The notes under the pieces are model-generated. The model did not search any database, was not told the DNA's origin, and saw nothing but the letters and a program-made list of their open reading frames with translations. A program made the position numbers and the translations under genes. Below are positions 53,596 to 63,321 of a stretch of DNA of 64,000 nt, in pieces. This DNA is from CAWUKT01 sp963923035 (GTDB taxonomy: Bacteria; Bacteroidota; Bacteroidia; J057; JADKCL01). The stretch's first letter is position 1, and each line of letters begins with the position of its first letter. The stretch lies in contig CAWUKT010000009.1 of assembly GCA_963923035.1 (NCBI GenBank), positions 1 to 64,000 on the forward strand, in the 5' to 3' direction.

Positions 53596-53672
53596 GTTCA
53601 ATTCATGTTTGGACCAGCCTCAATATACGATTTTTGGATGCCGTGACTTTCCCCTTTTGCCTCCGAAAACCC

Positions 53673-53680
53673 TATCTTTG
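53673..53680 (+). promoter_or_regulatory. -7 promoter box (TATCTTTG) adjacent to the transporter gene
   Basis: Perfect TAnnTTTG match ending four bases before the ATG at 53685. It supports that ATG as the start and suggests a leaderless transcript. No -33 box was identified. Confidence 0.5.
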
Positions 53681-53684
53681 CCCC

Positions 53685-54623
53685 ATGCGAAAAATCTGGC
53701 TCCTTTGGGTACTGGCTGGCTTCCTGGTCGGCTGCGGCGGCAACAACCAGCAAATGATTGAAGACGCGCCGTTGATTTCGCGGTCCTATACCGACGACGT
53801 CGGCCGGACCATCACCTTGAAGCGGACTCCCCAAAAGGTGGTGTCCCTGGCGCCCAGCACCACCGAGATGATCTTCGCCCTCGGCGCCGAAAAGTCCCTC
53901 GTCGCCCGCAGCGAAGCCTGCGACTGGCCGCCGGAAGTGGAAGATTTCCCCGCCGTCGTCACCTATCCCGAATTGGATTTGCCCGGAATCGTCGAGTTCG
54001 AACCCGACCTCGTCATCGCCACCGATGAGATTTTCGACGTCCAGGTCGGTGACTTTTTTGACCGCTACAAAATCCCCCTCTACTTCCAGAGCTACGAATC
54101 CATCGACGATGTTTTCCGCAACATGACCGCCCTCGGCGACATGCTGGACCGCAAGAAGGCGGCCGAAACCCTGGTCGATTCCCTCCGGCGCATCGAAGAA
54201 CGCATCGCTGACACGATGGCGATCCAGGCCAAATACAGCTCCATGATCATCGTGGGCGTGAAACCCATCATCGTGGCCGGGGGCAAGGGCTACCTCAACG
54301 ATATGCTCACCAAGGCTGGTTCCAAAAATGCCTTCGCCCAAATCGACGCCAAATACCCCGTCGTGACGCCCGAAGCGGTCCTCCAGGCCGCACCGGAGGT
54401 CATCATCATCCCCTCGAACCAACAGAATATCTACCAGGATTTTGCCTCGGAATATCCCATTCTCCACCTGAACATGCCCGCCTCCCAAACCAACCGCATT
54501 TACCAGATCGAGCCCGATCTGCTGCTGCGGCCCGGTCCACGGACGGTGGAAGGCCTCGCGTACCTGGCCCGCACGATCCACGCCCGTTTCAATCCCGACG
54601 AATTCCTCTACGGCACCGAATGA
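53685..54623 (+). CDS. Substrate-binding lipoprotein of a BtuF/FecB-type ABC importer
   Basis: Periplasmic binding lipoprotein of 312 residues. Lipobox LVGC puts lipidated Cys at residue 17. The body is the two-lobed helical-backbone type III fold, with VVSLAPSTTEMIFALGA and VGVKPIIVAGGKGYLNDML segments. Together with the permease 4 bases further it forms an importer for cobalamin, heme or a ferric siderophore; the ligand is undetermined. The open frame starts at 53634, but ATG at 53685 gives the lipoprotein signal and follows a promoter box. The ATPase is missing from this window. Confidence 0.93.
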   Translation: MRKIWLLWVLAGFLVGCGGNNQQMIEDAPLISRSYTDDVGRTITLKRTPQKVVSLAPSTTEMIFALGAEKSLVARSEACDWPPEVEDFPAVVTYPELDLPGIVEFEPDLVIATDEIFDVQVGDFFDRYKIPLYFQSYESIDDVFRNMTALGDMLDRKKAAETLVDSLRRIEERIADTMAIQAKYSSMIIVGVKPIIVAGGKGYLNDMLTKAGSKNAFAQIDAKYPVVTPEAVLQAAPEVIIIPSNQQNIYQDFASEYPILHLNMPASQTNRIYQIEPDLLLRPGPRTVEGLAYLARTIHARFNPDEFLYGTE

Positions 54624-55615
54624 ACCCCTCTCTGCTCTGGAAGGTCCTCCTCCTGTTGCTGGCTGTGCCAGCGGTGGTCTTTTGGGGCATGAATGTGGGC
54701 AGTTTTGAATACTCGGTGGGAGAGGTCTGGCAAATGGTCATCGCGCCGGAAGGGCTTCCGGCAGTGGTGGTGCGGGACCTGCGCTTGCCGCGGGTCCTCC
54801 TCGCAATGGGCAGCGGGGCGCTGCTCACCCTGGGCGGCTTTCTCATGCAGGCCCTCGTCCGCAATCCCCTGGCCGATCCTTATATCATGGGCCTGTCCGC
54901 CGGGGCGGGCTTTGGCGCCAACCTGCGCTTGGTGGGCCTGATCGTGATCGGTCCGCTGGCGGCTTTGCCCGCTTATGCCTTTGGCGGGGCGCTCCTGAGC
55001 CTGTTGCTCTTGTTTGGGCTGGCCTACCGGGCCCTGTCCCGCGACCCGGGCCGGGTCATCATCGCCGGGGTCGCCGTGTCCTCTTTTTTCGTGGCCCTGA
55101 CCAGCTTCCTCATTTACACCACCGAAGACGCCGAAGACCTCCGGGCCATCATCCACTGGAGCTTTGGCAGCTTCAACTACGCCAATTGGGATTCGGTGGC
55201 GGTGACGCTGGTATTGTTGGGGCTGTTTTGGGTCTTGAGCATCCTGCTGGCGCCGCGTCTGGATGTCCTGTCACTCGGAGATCGCCAGGCGGGCAGCTTG
55301 GGGATGGAGTCGGGGAAAATGAAACTCATCTTGTTGATTGTGACGTCCCTGGCGGTGGGAGGGAGCATCGCTTATACGGGACCGGTGGGATTTGTGGGGC
55401 TGATGATTCCCCATTTCAGCCGCAGCCTCAACGGTGGATTGCACCGCACCAACCTCATTTTTGGTCCCTTGCTGGGCGCGGTCTTTCTGGCCGTTTGTGA
55501 CATCACCAGCCAATTGGTCTATCCGCCGGTGGGATTACCGGTCGGCATTCTGACGGCGATGATGGGGGTTCCGTTTTTCCTCTACCTCCTCTTCCGCTCA
55601 CGGCATCGGATCTAG
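54620..55615 (+). CDS. FecCD/BtuC-type ABC transporter permease
   Basis: Inner-membrane permease of 331 residues with about nine or ten helices. The FecCD motifs are present: RLPRVLLAMGSGALLTLGG, and VGPVGFVGLMIPHF-like GPVGFVGLMIPHFSRSL near the C-terminus, which couples to the ATPase. It overlaps the binding-protein stop by four bases (ATGA). No ATPase gene follows; the next gene is on the other strand and overlaps its 3' end by 18 bases. The ATPase must be elsewhere or outside the window. Confidence 0.93.
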   Translation: MNPSLLWKVLLLLLAVPAVVFWGMNVGSFEYSVGEVWQMVIAPEGLPAVVVRDLRLPRVLLAMGSGALLTLGGFLMQALVRNPLADPYIMGLSAGAGFGANLRLVGLIVIGPLAALPAYAFGGALLSLLLLFGLAYRALSRDPGRVIIAGVAVSSFFVALTSFLIYTTEDAEDLRAIIHWSFGSFNYANWDSVAVTLVLLGLFWVLSILLAPRLDVLSLGDRQAGSLGMESGKMKLILLIVTSLAVGGSIAYTGPVGFVGLMIPHFSRSLNGGLHRTNLIFGPLLGAVFLAVCDITSQLVYPPVGLPVGILTAMMGVPFFLYLLFRSRHRI

Positions 55616-56791
55616 CTGCAAGGTCCATTCCTCCAACTCTTTCGAATTCAGGAACGCGGGATAGGCATCGACTTCGAGCATCCCCAGTTTCACCCCGAAC
55701 CGCTTGTCCAGGTCGTCCAGTTGGGCAATGGCGCCGGAATAGTCCTGGCGTTCGAGGGCGTTGTAGAAGAGGGAGAGGAAGGGCAATAGGAATTGGGGTT
55801 CCTTGTCGGCGGCTTCCTGGAAGAAATTGCGGGCGGTATCGGCCTTTCCGGCCAATTGGTAAGCATCTCCGTGCGCCCACAGGGTATAGGAATCCGCGCC
55901 GCCGAGCCGCTCTTCCAGGGTGTCGACGTAGACGTGGAAGGCATCAAAGTTCTTGGAAAAATAGGTCCATTGGATGCGCCGGCGCAGGAGGTCGGGGTCC
56001 TGGGGAAACCGTTCCTCAAACATGTCGAGGGCGGCTTCGTAGTGCTGCTCGCTCACATTCCCGGCAATGTCCAGGTAGATTTTGTTGGGAATGAGGAGTT
56101 CCCGGCCCTCGGGGGGGATGACGTGGAACATGCTGTCGGCGCTCACAAAGTCGTTCTGCTGGACGTAGAGGTAGAGGCTGTCGAGCAATGTCAGGCTGTC
56201 CATCGGAGCCGTGATGGCCTCGAAATACTGGCTGGCCTGGTACTGGTGGTAGACCAGTTCGGAAACCCACATGCCCAGGTTATAGCTGTACATGTCGGTG
56301 AGGATATAGCGGTCGCGGGGATCGGCATTGCGGCGCTCCACCAGAAATTTGTAGTAGTTCACCTCGAATTCGGGGTCGTGGACCCGGACCTGGATGACGT
56401 AGTTGCTGTCGGGGGTGAGTTCGAGGCCATTGGGGCGGGCGTAGACCCAGCCGGTCTTGAGTTCGGGATCTCCCTCGAGGGCAAAGGTGGCGAAGGCGAG
56501 TTGGGCGAGGTAGGAGCGGGCTTCTTCCTCCTCCCGGATGACGGTGGAGTCGGTCATCCACACATCCAGGCGCTCGATGGTGCGGGCCTTGTCTTCGTGC
56601 TCGAAGAAAAACCTGGCATCGTAGGCTTCGATGGCCGAGGCGATGGAGTCGGAGAAGATCCGCGCCTCGTCCAGCGTGAGCGGGACATACTCCGGCGTAT
56701 ACCGCGCACAATTCCAAAAACCAGTGAGCATCAGGGCCATCACGGCTCCCATTTTCGCCCAGCGGATACCTGTCTGCATGTGATGTGACAT
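55598..56791 (-). CDS. Putative lipoprotein with helical-repeat domain
   Basis: Lipoprotein-like protein of 397 residues. The N-terminus has a hydrophobic stretch ending in FWNC, a likely lipobox (Cys near residue 28 from ATG 56791, or 24 from ATG 56779). The mature part is acidic and helical, with TPR-like patterns (ALDMFEERFPQDPDLLRRRIQW). The 3' end overlaps the BtuC-type gene tail to tail. No function recognised. Confidence 0.75.
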   Translation of the reverse strand: MSHHMQTGIRWAKMGAVMALMLTGFWNCARYTPEYVPLTLDEARIFSDSIASAIEAYDARFFFEHEDKARTIERLDVWMTDSTVIREEEEARSYLAQLAFATFALEGDPELKTGWVYARPNGLELTPDSNYVIQVRVHDPEFEVNYYKFLVERRNADPRDRYILTDMYSYNLGMWVSELVYHQYQASQYFEAITAPMDSLTLLDSLYLYVQQNDFVSADSMFHVIPPEGRELLIPNKIYLDIAGNVSEQHYEAALDMFEERFPQDPDLLRRRIQWTYFSKNFDAFHVYVDTLEERLGGADSYTLWAHGDAYQLAGKADTARNFFQEAADKEPQFLLPFLSLFYNALERQDYSGAIAQLDDLDKRFGVKLGMLEVDAYPAFLNSKELEEWTLQLDPMP

Positions 56792-57042
56792 TGTTTAAAT
56801 CCCCCTTCAGACTTTCTGCGCCTGAACTCCGAGCAAGGTACTTTTTTTCAGGGAAATGGCAAGGACGACCGGACTCCCGGCGGCCCGCCGGAGAAAAAAG
56901 TGAGATTTTTAATCCCGTCGCCCCCAAAGAAATGTTATCTTGTCCCTGTAATTTATCACCCTCACGCTACAATAAAGATTTACGACATTTGATCAGTTGG
57001 TTTCGGGCTTTCCCGGGACATCTCCTATTTTAGTCATTGAAA

Positions 57043-57585
57043 ATGTTGACTTCCGTTCGACATAGATGCGCCGTGATAGGGCTGCTGACGCTGCTCACCC
57101 TCCCGATTTTGGGGAGTGGGGTGTGGTTGCAATGGAAAAAGGCCCAGGTACGGCACGAGGTGAAGGAGCAGATGGTCGAAGGAATGGTCCGGGCGGAATT
57201 GGTAGAAATACGTTTGGGTTGGGCGGAAATGGGAGAATTGGAATGGGAGCACGAAAAGGAATTTGAGTACCGGGGAGAGATGTACGATGTGGTGGAAAAA
57301 CGGGTGGAAGGCGGAGAAATGGTCTTTTTGTGCTGGCCCGACCAGCACGAAAGCGCCTTGAACCGCCAATTGGAACAATTGGCGGCCCGGGCATTGGGCC
57401 ACGACCCCGACCACCAGCACCACCAGCAATTGACCCAGCGCTTTTTCAACAGCCTTTTCCCCCCGCAAATGGCTCCCGCGTCGCATTTCCCTGCATTTCC
57501 CGCCACTGAATACCTGATTTCCAACGATATTTTTTCCCCTCAACTCCACCTCACCCCACCGGTTCCCCCGCCCAGTTTGGTTTGA
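57043..57585 (+). CDS. Small membrane-anchored protein before the TonB receptor
   Basis: Unrecognised protein of 180 residues with an N-terminal hydrophobic anchor (about 11-27) and an acidic/His-rich helical remainder (DHQHHQQLTQRF). It precedes the TonB-dependent receptor gene by 40 bases on the same strand. Small anchored proteins in this position are common in Bacteroidota. ATG 57043 is preferred over TTG 57037. Confidence 0.7.
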   Translation: MLTSVRHRCAVIGLLTLLTLPILGSGVWLQWKKAQVRHEVKEQMVEGMVRAELVEIRLGWAEMGELEWEHEKEFEYRGEMYDVVEKRVEGGEMVFLCWPDQHESALNRQLEQLAARALGHDPDHQHHQQLTQRFFNSLFPPQMAPASHFPAFPATEYLISNDIFSPQLHLTPPVPPPSLV

Positions 57586-57625
57586 TCTTTCCATCCTCCT
57601 TTTTTCAAACTGAACTATATCCACC

Positions 57626-60034
57626 ATGAAATACATTTTCGTTGTGTGGGGATTCCTGCTGCTGGCAGCCGGACTACCTGCGCAGACGGTCAAGGTGACG
57701 GATGCCGATACCGGAGAGCCCATGATTGGGGTCCAGATCATCAACTATGCCACCTCCTCCGGCACCTTTACCGATGAACTGGGGCGGGGCGACCTGGGAG
57801 ATCTGGCCCAACTCGACACCATTCACTTCCAGTATTTGGGTTACCAAACCCAGGTACTGTCTTTTTCGGCGCTCAAGAAGCAGAAATTCAAGGTGAAGAT
57901 GGCGGAAGACCAGATCTTCATCGGACCTCCCATCATCATTGAATCTCCGCGTTGGGACCTCAAAGCGCAGAATTCCTCGGCCAAAGTGTCTCAGATTTCC
58001 CGCCGTGAAGTACGCTTGCAAAACCCGCAAACGGCAGCGGACATGTTGGGGCGCTCGGGGGAAATCTTTGTCCAGAAAAGTCAGCAGGGGGGAGGCAGCC
58101 CGATGATCCGGGGCTTCGCCGCCAACCGCCTCCTCTATACCGTCGACGGCGTCCGCATGAACACGGCCATTTTCCGCAGCGGCAACCTCCAGAATGTGAT
58201 CTCCCTCGATCCTTTTGCCATGGAAGAAGCCGAAGTCCTCTTCGGGCCGGGATCGATCATCTACGGCAGCGATGCCATCGGCGGCGTCATGGGATTCCAG
58301 ACCCTGCGCCCGAATTTTCAAGTCGGTTCGAGTACCGATGTCAGTGGCAATGCGGTCGTGCGCTATTCTTCCGCCAACCAGGAACGGACGGGGCACCTTG
58401 ACCTCCACGTAGGCCGGAAAAAATGGGCCAGCATCACCAGTGTCTCCGGAAATCGCTACGGAGACCTCCGAATGGGGACAAATGGGCCGGCGGAATACCT
58501 GCGCCCGACCTACGTGGCCCGCATCGATGGCCGAGACACGGTCCTGACCAACAGCGACCCCCGGCGGCAGGTGCCGACCGGATACGACCAGTTCAATGTG
58601 ATGCAGAAATTTCGCTTTCTGCTCGCTCCCCGCGTCATGCTGGACTACGGCTTCCATTGGTCGGAGACCTCAGAATTCGGCCGCTATGACCGCCACCTGC
58701 AATTGCAGAATGGCACGCCGCGCTACGGAGAATGGCGTTACGGCCCCCAACAGTGGATGATGCACACGCTCCAACTCCAAAGCACGAAGCGGACGAAACT
58801 GTGGAACAGCTTGTCGGCCCGCCTGGCCTACCAGCGCTTTGGCGAGAGCCGCATCAACCGCCGTTTCAACGACCCACTTCGTCAGATCCGCACCGAGCAG
58901 GTCGACGCGTACAGCGCCAATCTGGACCTGAAGAAGAGCCTGGGACCCCGCCACAATTTGCTGTATGGCTTTGAGGCGGTGTTCAACGATGTGGCTTCGG
59001 TGGGGCTTCAAGAGCATATTGTTTCGGGCGAAACCCAACCCGCGCAGGCCCGTTATCCGGAGTCGACCTGGGGCACCTACGCCGCGTACCTGAGTGATAT
59101 GTTCGACCTGACCAACGATTGGAAACTGCAAGGAGGGATTCGGTACAGCAATTACCGGATGTTCGCCGACTTCAGCTCCGCCCAATTGTCCTTGCCCTTC
59201 ACGGATGCCTTGTTGTCGGACGGTTCTCTGAATGGAAATGTGGGAGTCATTTATGCGCCCAACTTCCGGTGGCGCATCAGCGGGAACCTCTCCACCGGTT
59301 TTCGCGCCCCGAATGTCGATGACCTCGGAAAGATCTTCGATTCGGAGCCCGGTGCCGTCGTGGTTCCCAATCCTGATTTACGCGCTGAATACGCCTACAA
59401 TGGCGATTTTAACGTGGCCAAGGTCTTCGGGGAGTATTTGAAGTTGGACCTCTCCGGGTTCTACACCTACCTCGACAACGCCCTTGTCCGGCGCGACTTC
59501 ACCCTGAACGGGCAGGACAGCATCCTCTACGAAGGAGAATTGAGCCGGGTCCAGGCCATCCAGAACGCGGCACAAGCCGATGTTTATGGGTTCCAGGCCG
59601 GGATCGAAATTTCCCTCCGAGAGGGCTGGCTATTGTCTACCCGCTACAATTTTCAACGGGGGATGGAGGAAACGGATGATGGCATCGAAAACCCTTCCCG
59701 CCATGCCGCCCCGGCCTTCGGGGTGACGCGCGTGACTTATAGCAGGGACCGCTGGAAAGTGGTGGGCATGGTGGAGTATGCGGGAAAAAAGGAGTTTGAA
59801 GAATTGCCGATTGGAGAGCAAAACAAGCCCCATTTGTATGCCATTGATGACAATGGAGACCCTTGGTCACCAGCTTGGTATGTTTTGAGCTTGAAAGGAG
59901 AGCTTGAATTGTCAGAGGGATGGTTGCTGAACCTGGGATTGGAGAATATTACCAATCAGCGCTACCGTCCGTTCAGTTCGGGATTGGTGGCTCCCGGCCG
60001 CAATTTGGTCGTGTCGACCCGCTATTCTTTCTAG
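57626..60034 (+). CDS. TonB-dependent outer-membrane receptor, hemin-type plug
   Basis: Receptor of 802 residues with a signal peptide (about 1-20), a carboxypeptidase-regulatory-like domain (about 22-95), plug domain and C-terminal beta-barrel. The plug segment PMIRGFAANRLLYTVDGVRMN, followed by FRSGNLQNV and VLFGPGSIIYGSDAIGGV, resembles the HmuR/hemoglobin-receptor class. It ends in aromatic RYSF. It follows the binding-protein/permease genes, separated by two other genes, and may feed their substrate; that link is inference. Confidence 0.92.
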   Translation: MKYIFVVWGFLLLAAGLPAQTVKVTDADTGEPMIGVQIINYATSSGTFTDELGRGDLGDLAQLDTIHFQYLGYQTQVLSFSALKKQKFKVKMAEDQIFIGPPIIIESPRWDLKAQNSSAKVSQISRREVRLQNPQTAADMLGRSGEIFVQKSQQGGGSPMIRGFAANRLLYTVDGVRMNTAIFRSGNLQNVISLDPFAMEEAEVLFGPGSIIYGSDAIGGVMGFQTLRPNFQVGSSTDVSGNAVVRYSSANQERTGHLDLHVGRKKWASITSVSGNRYGDLRMGTNGPAEYLRPTYVARIDGRDTVLTNSDPRRQVPTGYDQFNVMQKFRFLLAPRVMLDYGFHWSETSEFGRYDRHLQLQNGTPRYGEWRYGPQQWMMHTLQLQSTKRTKLWNSLSARLAYQRFGESRINRRFNDPLRQIRTEQVDAYSANLDLKKSLGPRHNLLYGFEAVFNDVASVGLQEHIVSGETQPAQARYPESTWGTYAAYLSDMFDLTNDWKLQGGIRYSNYRMFADFSSAQLSLPFTDALLSDGSLNGNVGVIYAPNFRWRISGNLSTGFRAPNVDDLGKIFDSEPGAVVVPNPDLRAEYAYNGDFNVAKVFGEYLKLDLSGFYTYLDNALVRRDFTLNGQDSILYEGELSRVQAIQNAAQADVYGFQAGIEISLREGWLLSTRYNFQRGMEETDDGIENPSRHAAPAFGVTRVTYSRDRWKVVGMVEYAGKKEFEELPIGEQNKPHLYAIDDNGDPWSPAWYVLSLKGELELSEGWLLNLGLENITNQRYRPFSSGLVAPGRNLVVSTRYSF

Positions 60035-60037
60035 GGC

Positions 60038-61006
60038 TTAGAGCGGCAAAACCATTCCGGTTTCAGCGACCCGGAATCCATTTTCCTGAACCAATGCTAC
60101 CGCTGCACTGTCCCCGCGGGCGAGGGGATTGGTATGGTTGAAGTGAATGAAAATGACCTTGGATTTTTCCGAGGCCGGCAGCTCGGCGAGGAGATTCATG
60201 GTCTCTTCGACGAAAGGATGGGGAATCTCCGTCATGTCCCGCCCCGGCAATTCGCCATTCGCAAAGAAAGTCGCGTCGACTAGGGCATAGTCCACGGCTT
60301 TAATTTCCGCCGCCAAATCCCGGTTCCACCGGTTCCATTTGTCGATGTCGGGAATGAACAGGGCGGATTTCTCCGGTCCCTGAATCTCGTAACCCACGGT
60401 TTCGGAAAACTCATCGCGGTGCGGCACCGCGAACGGCGTCACGGCCAGCGACTCCCAGAGCCGCTGCGTGGAATCCCCTTGCAATCCCCGCAAGGCAATG
60501 TTCTCCAACGCCACCAACTGGCTCCAGGGACCGTTTTGAGTTAAAAACTCAGTCATCTTGGGCATCGCGTAGACCGGAATTTGCTGGGCGCCCTGGACTT
60601 CGCGGCCGAAGTACATCAGGCCCGTATAGTGCCCGATATGGGCGTGGGTCAGGAAGACGCCGTCGGGGGTATGGCCATCGCCGGAATCGAGATAGCCATT
60701 CAACCGCTCGAGCTGCTGGGGCAGGTCGGGTGTCGCTTCAAACAAGTATTTGGATTCGCTGGCGGGATCGACCAGGCCCAGGGAGACCGGGCCTTCGTGG
60801 CGGCCATTGGGCCAGGCTTCGGCGCAGCAGGCCTTGGCGCATCCCGCTTGGGGATAGCCCGCATCCTGGGCCACGCCCAGCACCACCAGATAGGGCGTGG
60901 TGGGCAGTTCAACCTCTTTTGTGGGAGCCGGTTCGGGTTCGATGGGAGTGGGGGTACAGGAAAACAACAGCCATCCCAGTCCCACCCAAGCAATCAGCGA
61001 CCTCAC
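60038..61006 (-). CDS. PqqB-like metallo-beta-lactamase-fold lipoprotein
   Basis: MBL-fold protein of 322 residues of the PqqB type. A GTG at 61006 overlaps the upstream stop by four bases (GTGA) and yields a lipoprotein signal (lipobox LFSC, Cys17). The body has VLGVAQDAGYPQAGC, typical of PqqB, and the metal motif FLTHAHIGHYTG plus a later AVPHRDEF. PqqB normally helps form pyrroloquinoline quinone; here there are no other pqq genes, and lipidation puts it at the periplasmic side, so a different role is likely. It is coupled to the FdhF-type oxidoreductase. Confidence 0.88.
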   Translation of the reverse strand: MRSLIAWVGLGWLLFSCTPTPIEPEPAPTKEVELPTTPYLVVLGVAQDAGYPQAGCAKACCAEAWPNGRHEGPVSLGLVDPASESKYLFEATPDLPQQLERLNGYLDSGDGHTPDGVFLTHAHIGHYTGLMYFGREVQGAQQIPVYAMPKMTEFLTQNGPWSQLVALENIALRGLQGDSTQRLWESLAVTPFAVPHRDEFSETVGYEIQGPEKSALFIPDIDKWNRWNRDLAAEIKAVDYALVDATFFANGELPGRDMTEIPHPFVEETMNLLAELPASEKSKVIFIHFNHTNPLARGDSAAVALVQENGFRVAETGMVLPL

Positions 61007-63321
61007 GTCGCTTTCCAGGCTTGGAGGCTCACCACCACCGATTTGGAAGCGGGGGTATTGCTCTTGTCGGCGGTATGGCGGAGGGGAACGAGGACATTGG
61101 CTTCGGGGAAATAGGCCCCCAGGCAGCGCCGGGGAATGTCGTAGGGCACCACGTACCAATCTTCGGAGACGCGGCTTTCGCCCTCGAAATGACTCGTCAC
61201 ATTGACCTTCTGCTTGCTTTTCAGGCCGGCGGCCCGCATATCGGCCTTGTTCATCAGGATGACGCGGCGCTCGTTGAGGATCCCGCGGTAACGGTCGTCC
61301 AGGCCGTAAATCGTGGTATTGAATTGGTCGTGGCTCCGCAAGGTCATGAGGAGGTACTGGTCCTCCGCCAACTCGATCTTGGGGATGGGGTTGACCGTGA
61401 AGCGGGCCTTGCCAATATCGGTCCGGAAATCGCCCTTGCGGGCGCCATTGGGCAGGTAAAAGCCGGAAGGTTGCCGGACCCGCTTGTTATAATCTTCGCA
61501 GCCGGGCACGACGGCGGCAATGTGGTCGCGGACCTGGTCGTAGTTGTCGGCCATGCCCTGCCAATTGGTCTGGGAGCGGCCTTTGAGGATGGCCTGCGCC
61601 ATGCCCGCGATGATCGCGGGCTCGCTCCGCAGCTTGCCCGACACGGGGCGGTTCACCCCCTGTGAGGAATGGACGATACCCATGCTGTTTTCCATCGTCA
61701 CAAACTGCGTTCCTCCGCGCTGGTGATCCTTTTCCGACCGCGCGATGCAGGGCAGAATCAGGGCTTGCTCCCCGGTAATCACGTGGGAGCGGTTCAGCTT
61801 GGTGGAAACGTGGACGGTCAGGCGGCAGTTTTGCATGGCCCGGGCTGTGAATTCGCTGTCGGGCGTCGCCGAAACGAAATTGCCGCCCATGCCAATGAAA
61901 ATCTTGCCCTGGCCATCGGCCATGGCCTGGATGGCACCGACGGTATCCACCCCGTGGTCACGGGGCGATTCAATGCCAAATTCGGCGTCCAGGGCCGCGA
62001 GGAAGCTCTCCGGCATCTTTTCCCAGATGCCCATGGTCCGGTCGCCCTGGACATTGCTGTGTCCGCGGACGGGACAGGTCCCGGCCCCCGGTTTGCCCAC
62101 GGCACCCCGCAGCAGCAGCAGGTTGACCACTTCCTGGATATTCTGAACCGAGTTTTTGTGTTGGGTCAATCCCATGGCCCAGCACACGATGATCTTTTCC
62201 TTTTTGGCCACCAAATCGGCCATTTTTTCCATTTCTCCCCGCCCAATACCACTTTCTTCGACGCATTCTTCTACCGAGACCTTCCGCAAATCTTCCAGAA
62301 AGGCATCGATTCCATCTGTTTTCGAGCGGATAAATTCCCAATCAAAAACTGTCCCGGGAGCCTGGTCTTCCTTTTCCAGCAGTATTCGCATGATGCCCTT
62401 GAACAAGGCCACGTCGCCATTGACCCGGACGGGCAGGTGAAAATTGGCGATTTCGTACCCGCCGGTCAGGACGCCTACCGGATCCTGGGGATTGGTGAAT
62501 TTCTTCAATCCCGCCTCAAAGAGGGGATTGATGCTGACCACGGTCCCGCCGTGACGGCGGCATTTTTCCAGGGCCGACAACATCCGGGGATGGTTCGTGC
62601 CGGGGTTTTGACCGACAATCAGGATCAACTCGGCTTCATGCAGGTCGTCGAGTGTGACGCTTCCTTTGCCAATCCCGAGGGTATGGGAAAGGGCGGCTCC
62701 ACTGCTCTCGTGGCACATATTGGAGCAGTCGGGCAGGTTATTCGTTCCGAACTCGCGGGCCAGCAATTGCCACATGAAGGCGGCTTCGTTGGAGGTCCGG
62801 CCGGAGGTATAGAAAATGGCTTCGTTGGGGGAGGAGAGGGCGTTCATTTCCCGGGCAATCAGCCGAAAGGCGTCGTCCCAGGAGATGGCTTCGTAGTGGT
62901 TGCTGCCCTGGCGGAGGACAAACGGCTCGGTGATGCGGCCAGCTTTTCCCAATTCAAAATCGGGCCATGTGCTCAGATCAACGACACTGTGCCGCTTGAA
63001 AAAACGGGCATTGACGCGCTTGGAAGTGGCTTCTTCAGCAAGGGCCTTGGCACCATTTTCGCAGTACTCCGCGACCGCGCTCCGTGGCCCATCGGGATCC
63101 GGCCACGCACATCCGGCACAGTCAAAACCGCCCTTTTGGTTCATCTGGCCAATGGTCCGCATGCCCGCAAAAAAGCCCATTTCGCGCCGCAGGTGCTGCA
63201 AAGCGACCTTGACCGCCATGACCCCAGCGGCTTTGTCTTCGGGCGCCGTGAGGCGGAGGCGACGGTGTCGGGGCGGCGGAACGAGATGGACCGGACGGGG
63301 GGACGAAGCTACTGTTTCCAT
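61003..63321 (-). CDS. FdhF/YdeP-family molybdopterin oxidoreductase
   Basis: Molybdopterin-guanine-dinucleotide enzyme of the YdeP/formate-dehydrogenase-alpha-like family, 772 residues. The N-terminal FDCAGCAWPDP has a CxxC, with a further Cys later (AEYCENG), for a 4Fe-4S cluster. The molybdopterin-domain motifs EAIFYTSGRTSNEAAFMWQ, LPDCSNMCHESSG and VGQNPGTNHPRM are present. No Tat signal is seen, so it is cytoplasmic. The substrate is unknown; YdeP is linked to acid resistance in E. coli. ATG 63321 is preferred over TTG 63330. Confidence 0.93.
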   Translation of the reverse strand: METVASSPRPVHLVPPPRHRRLRLTAPEDKAAGVMAVKVALQHLRREMGFFAGMRTIGQMNQKGGFDCAGCAWPDPDGPRSAVAEYCENGAKALAEEATSKRVNARFFKRHSVVDLSTWPDFELGKAGRITEPFVLRQGSNHYEAISWDDAFRLIAREMNALSSPNEAIFYTSGRTSNEAAFMWQLLAREFGTNNLPDCSNMCHESSGAALSHTLGIGKGSVTLDDLHEAELILIVGQNPGTNHPRMLSALEKCRRHGGTVVSINPLFEAGLKKFTNPQDPVGVLTGGYEIANFHLPVRVNGDVALFKGIMRILLEKEDQAPGTVFDWEFIRSKTDGIDAFLEDLRKVSVEECVEESGIGRGEMEKMADLVAKKEKIIVCWAMGLTQHKNSVQNIQEVVNLLLLRGAVGKPGAGTCPVRGHSNVQGDRTMGIWEKMPESFLAALDAEFGIESPRDHGVDTVGAIQAMADGQGKIFIGMGGNFVSATPDSEFTARAMQNCRLTVHVSTKLNRSHVITGEQALILPCIARSEKDHQRGGTQFVTMENSMGIVHSSQGVNRPVSGKLRSEPAIIAGMAQAILKGRSQTNWQGMADNYDQVRDHIAAVVPGCEDYNKRVRQPSGFYLPNGARKGDFRTDIGKARFTVNPIPKIELAEDQYLLMTLRSHDQFNTTIYGLDDRYRGILNERRVILMNKADMRAAGLKSKQKVNVTSHFEGESRVSEDWYVVPYDIPRRCLGAYFPEANVLVPLRHTADKSNTPASKSVVVSLQAWKAT

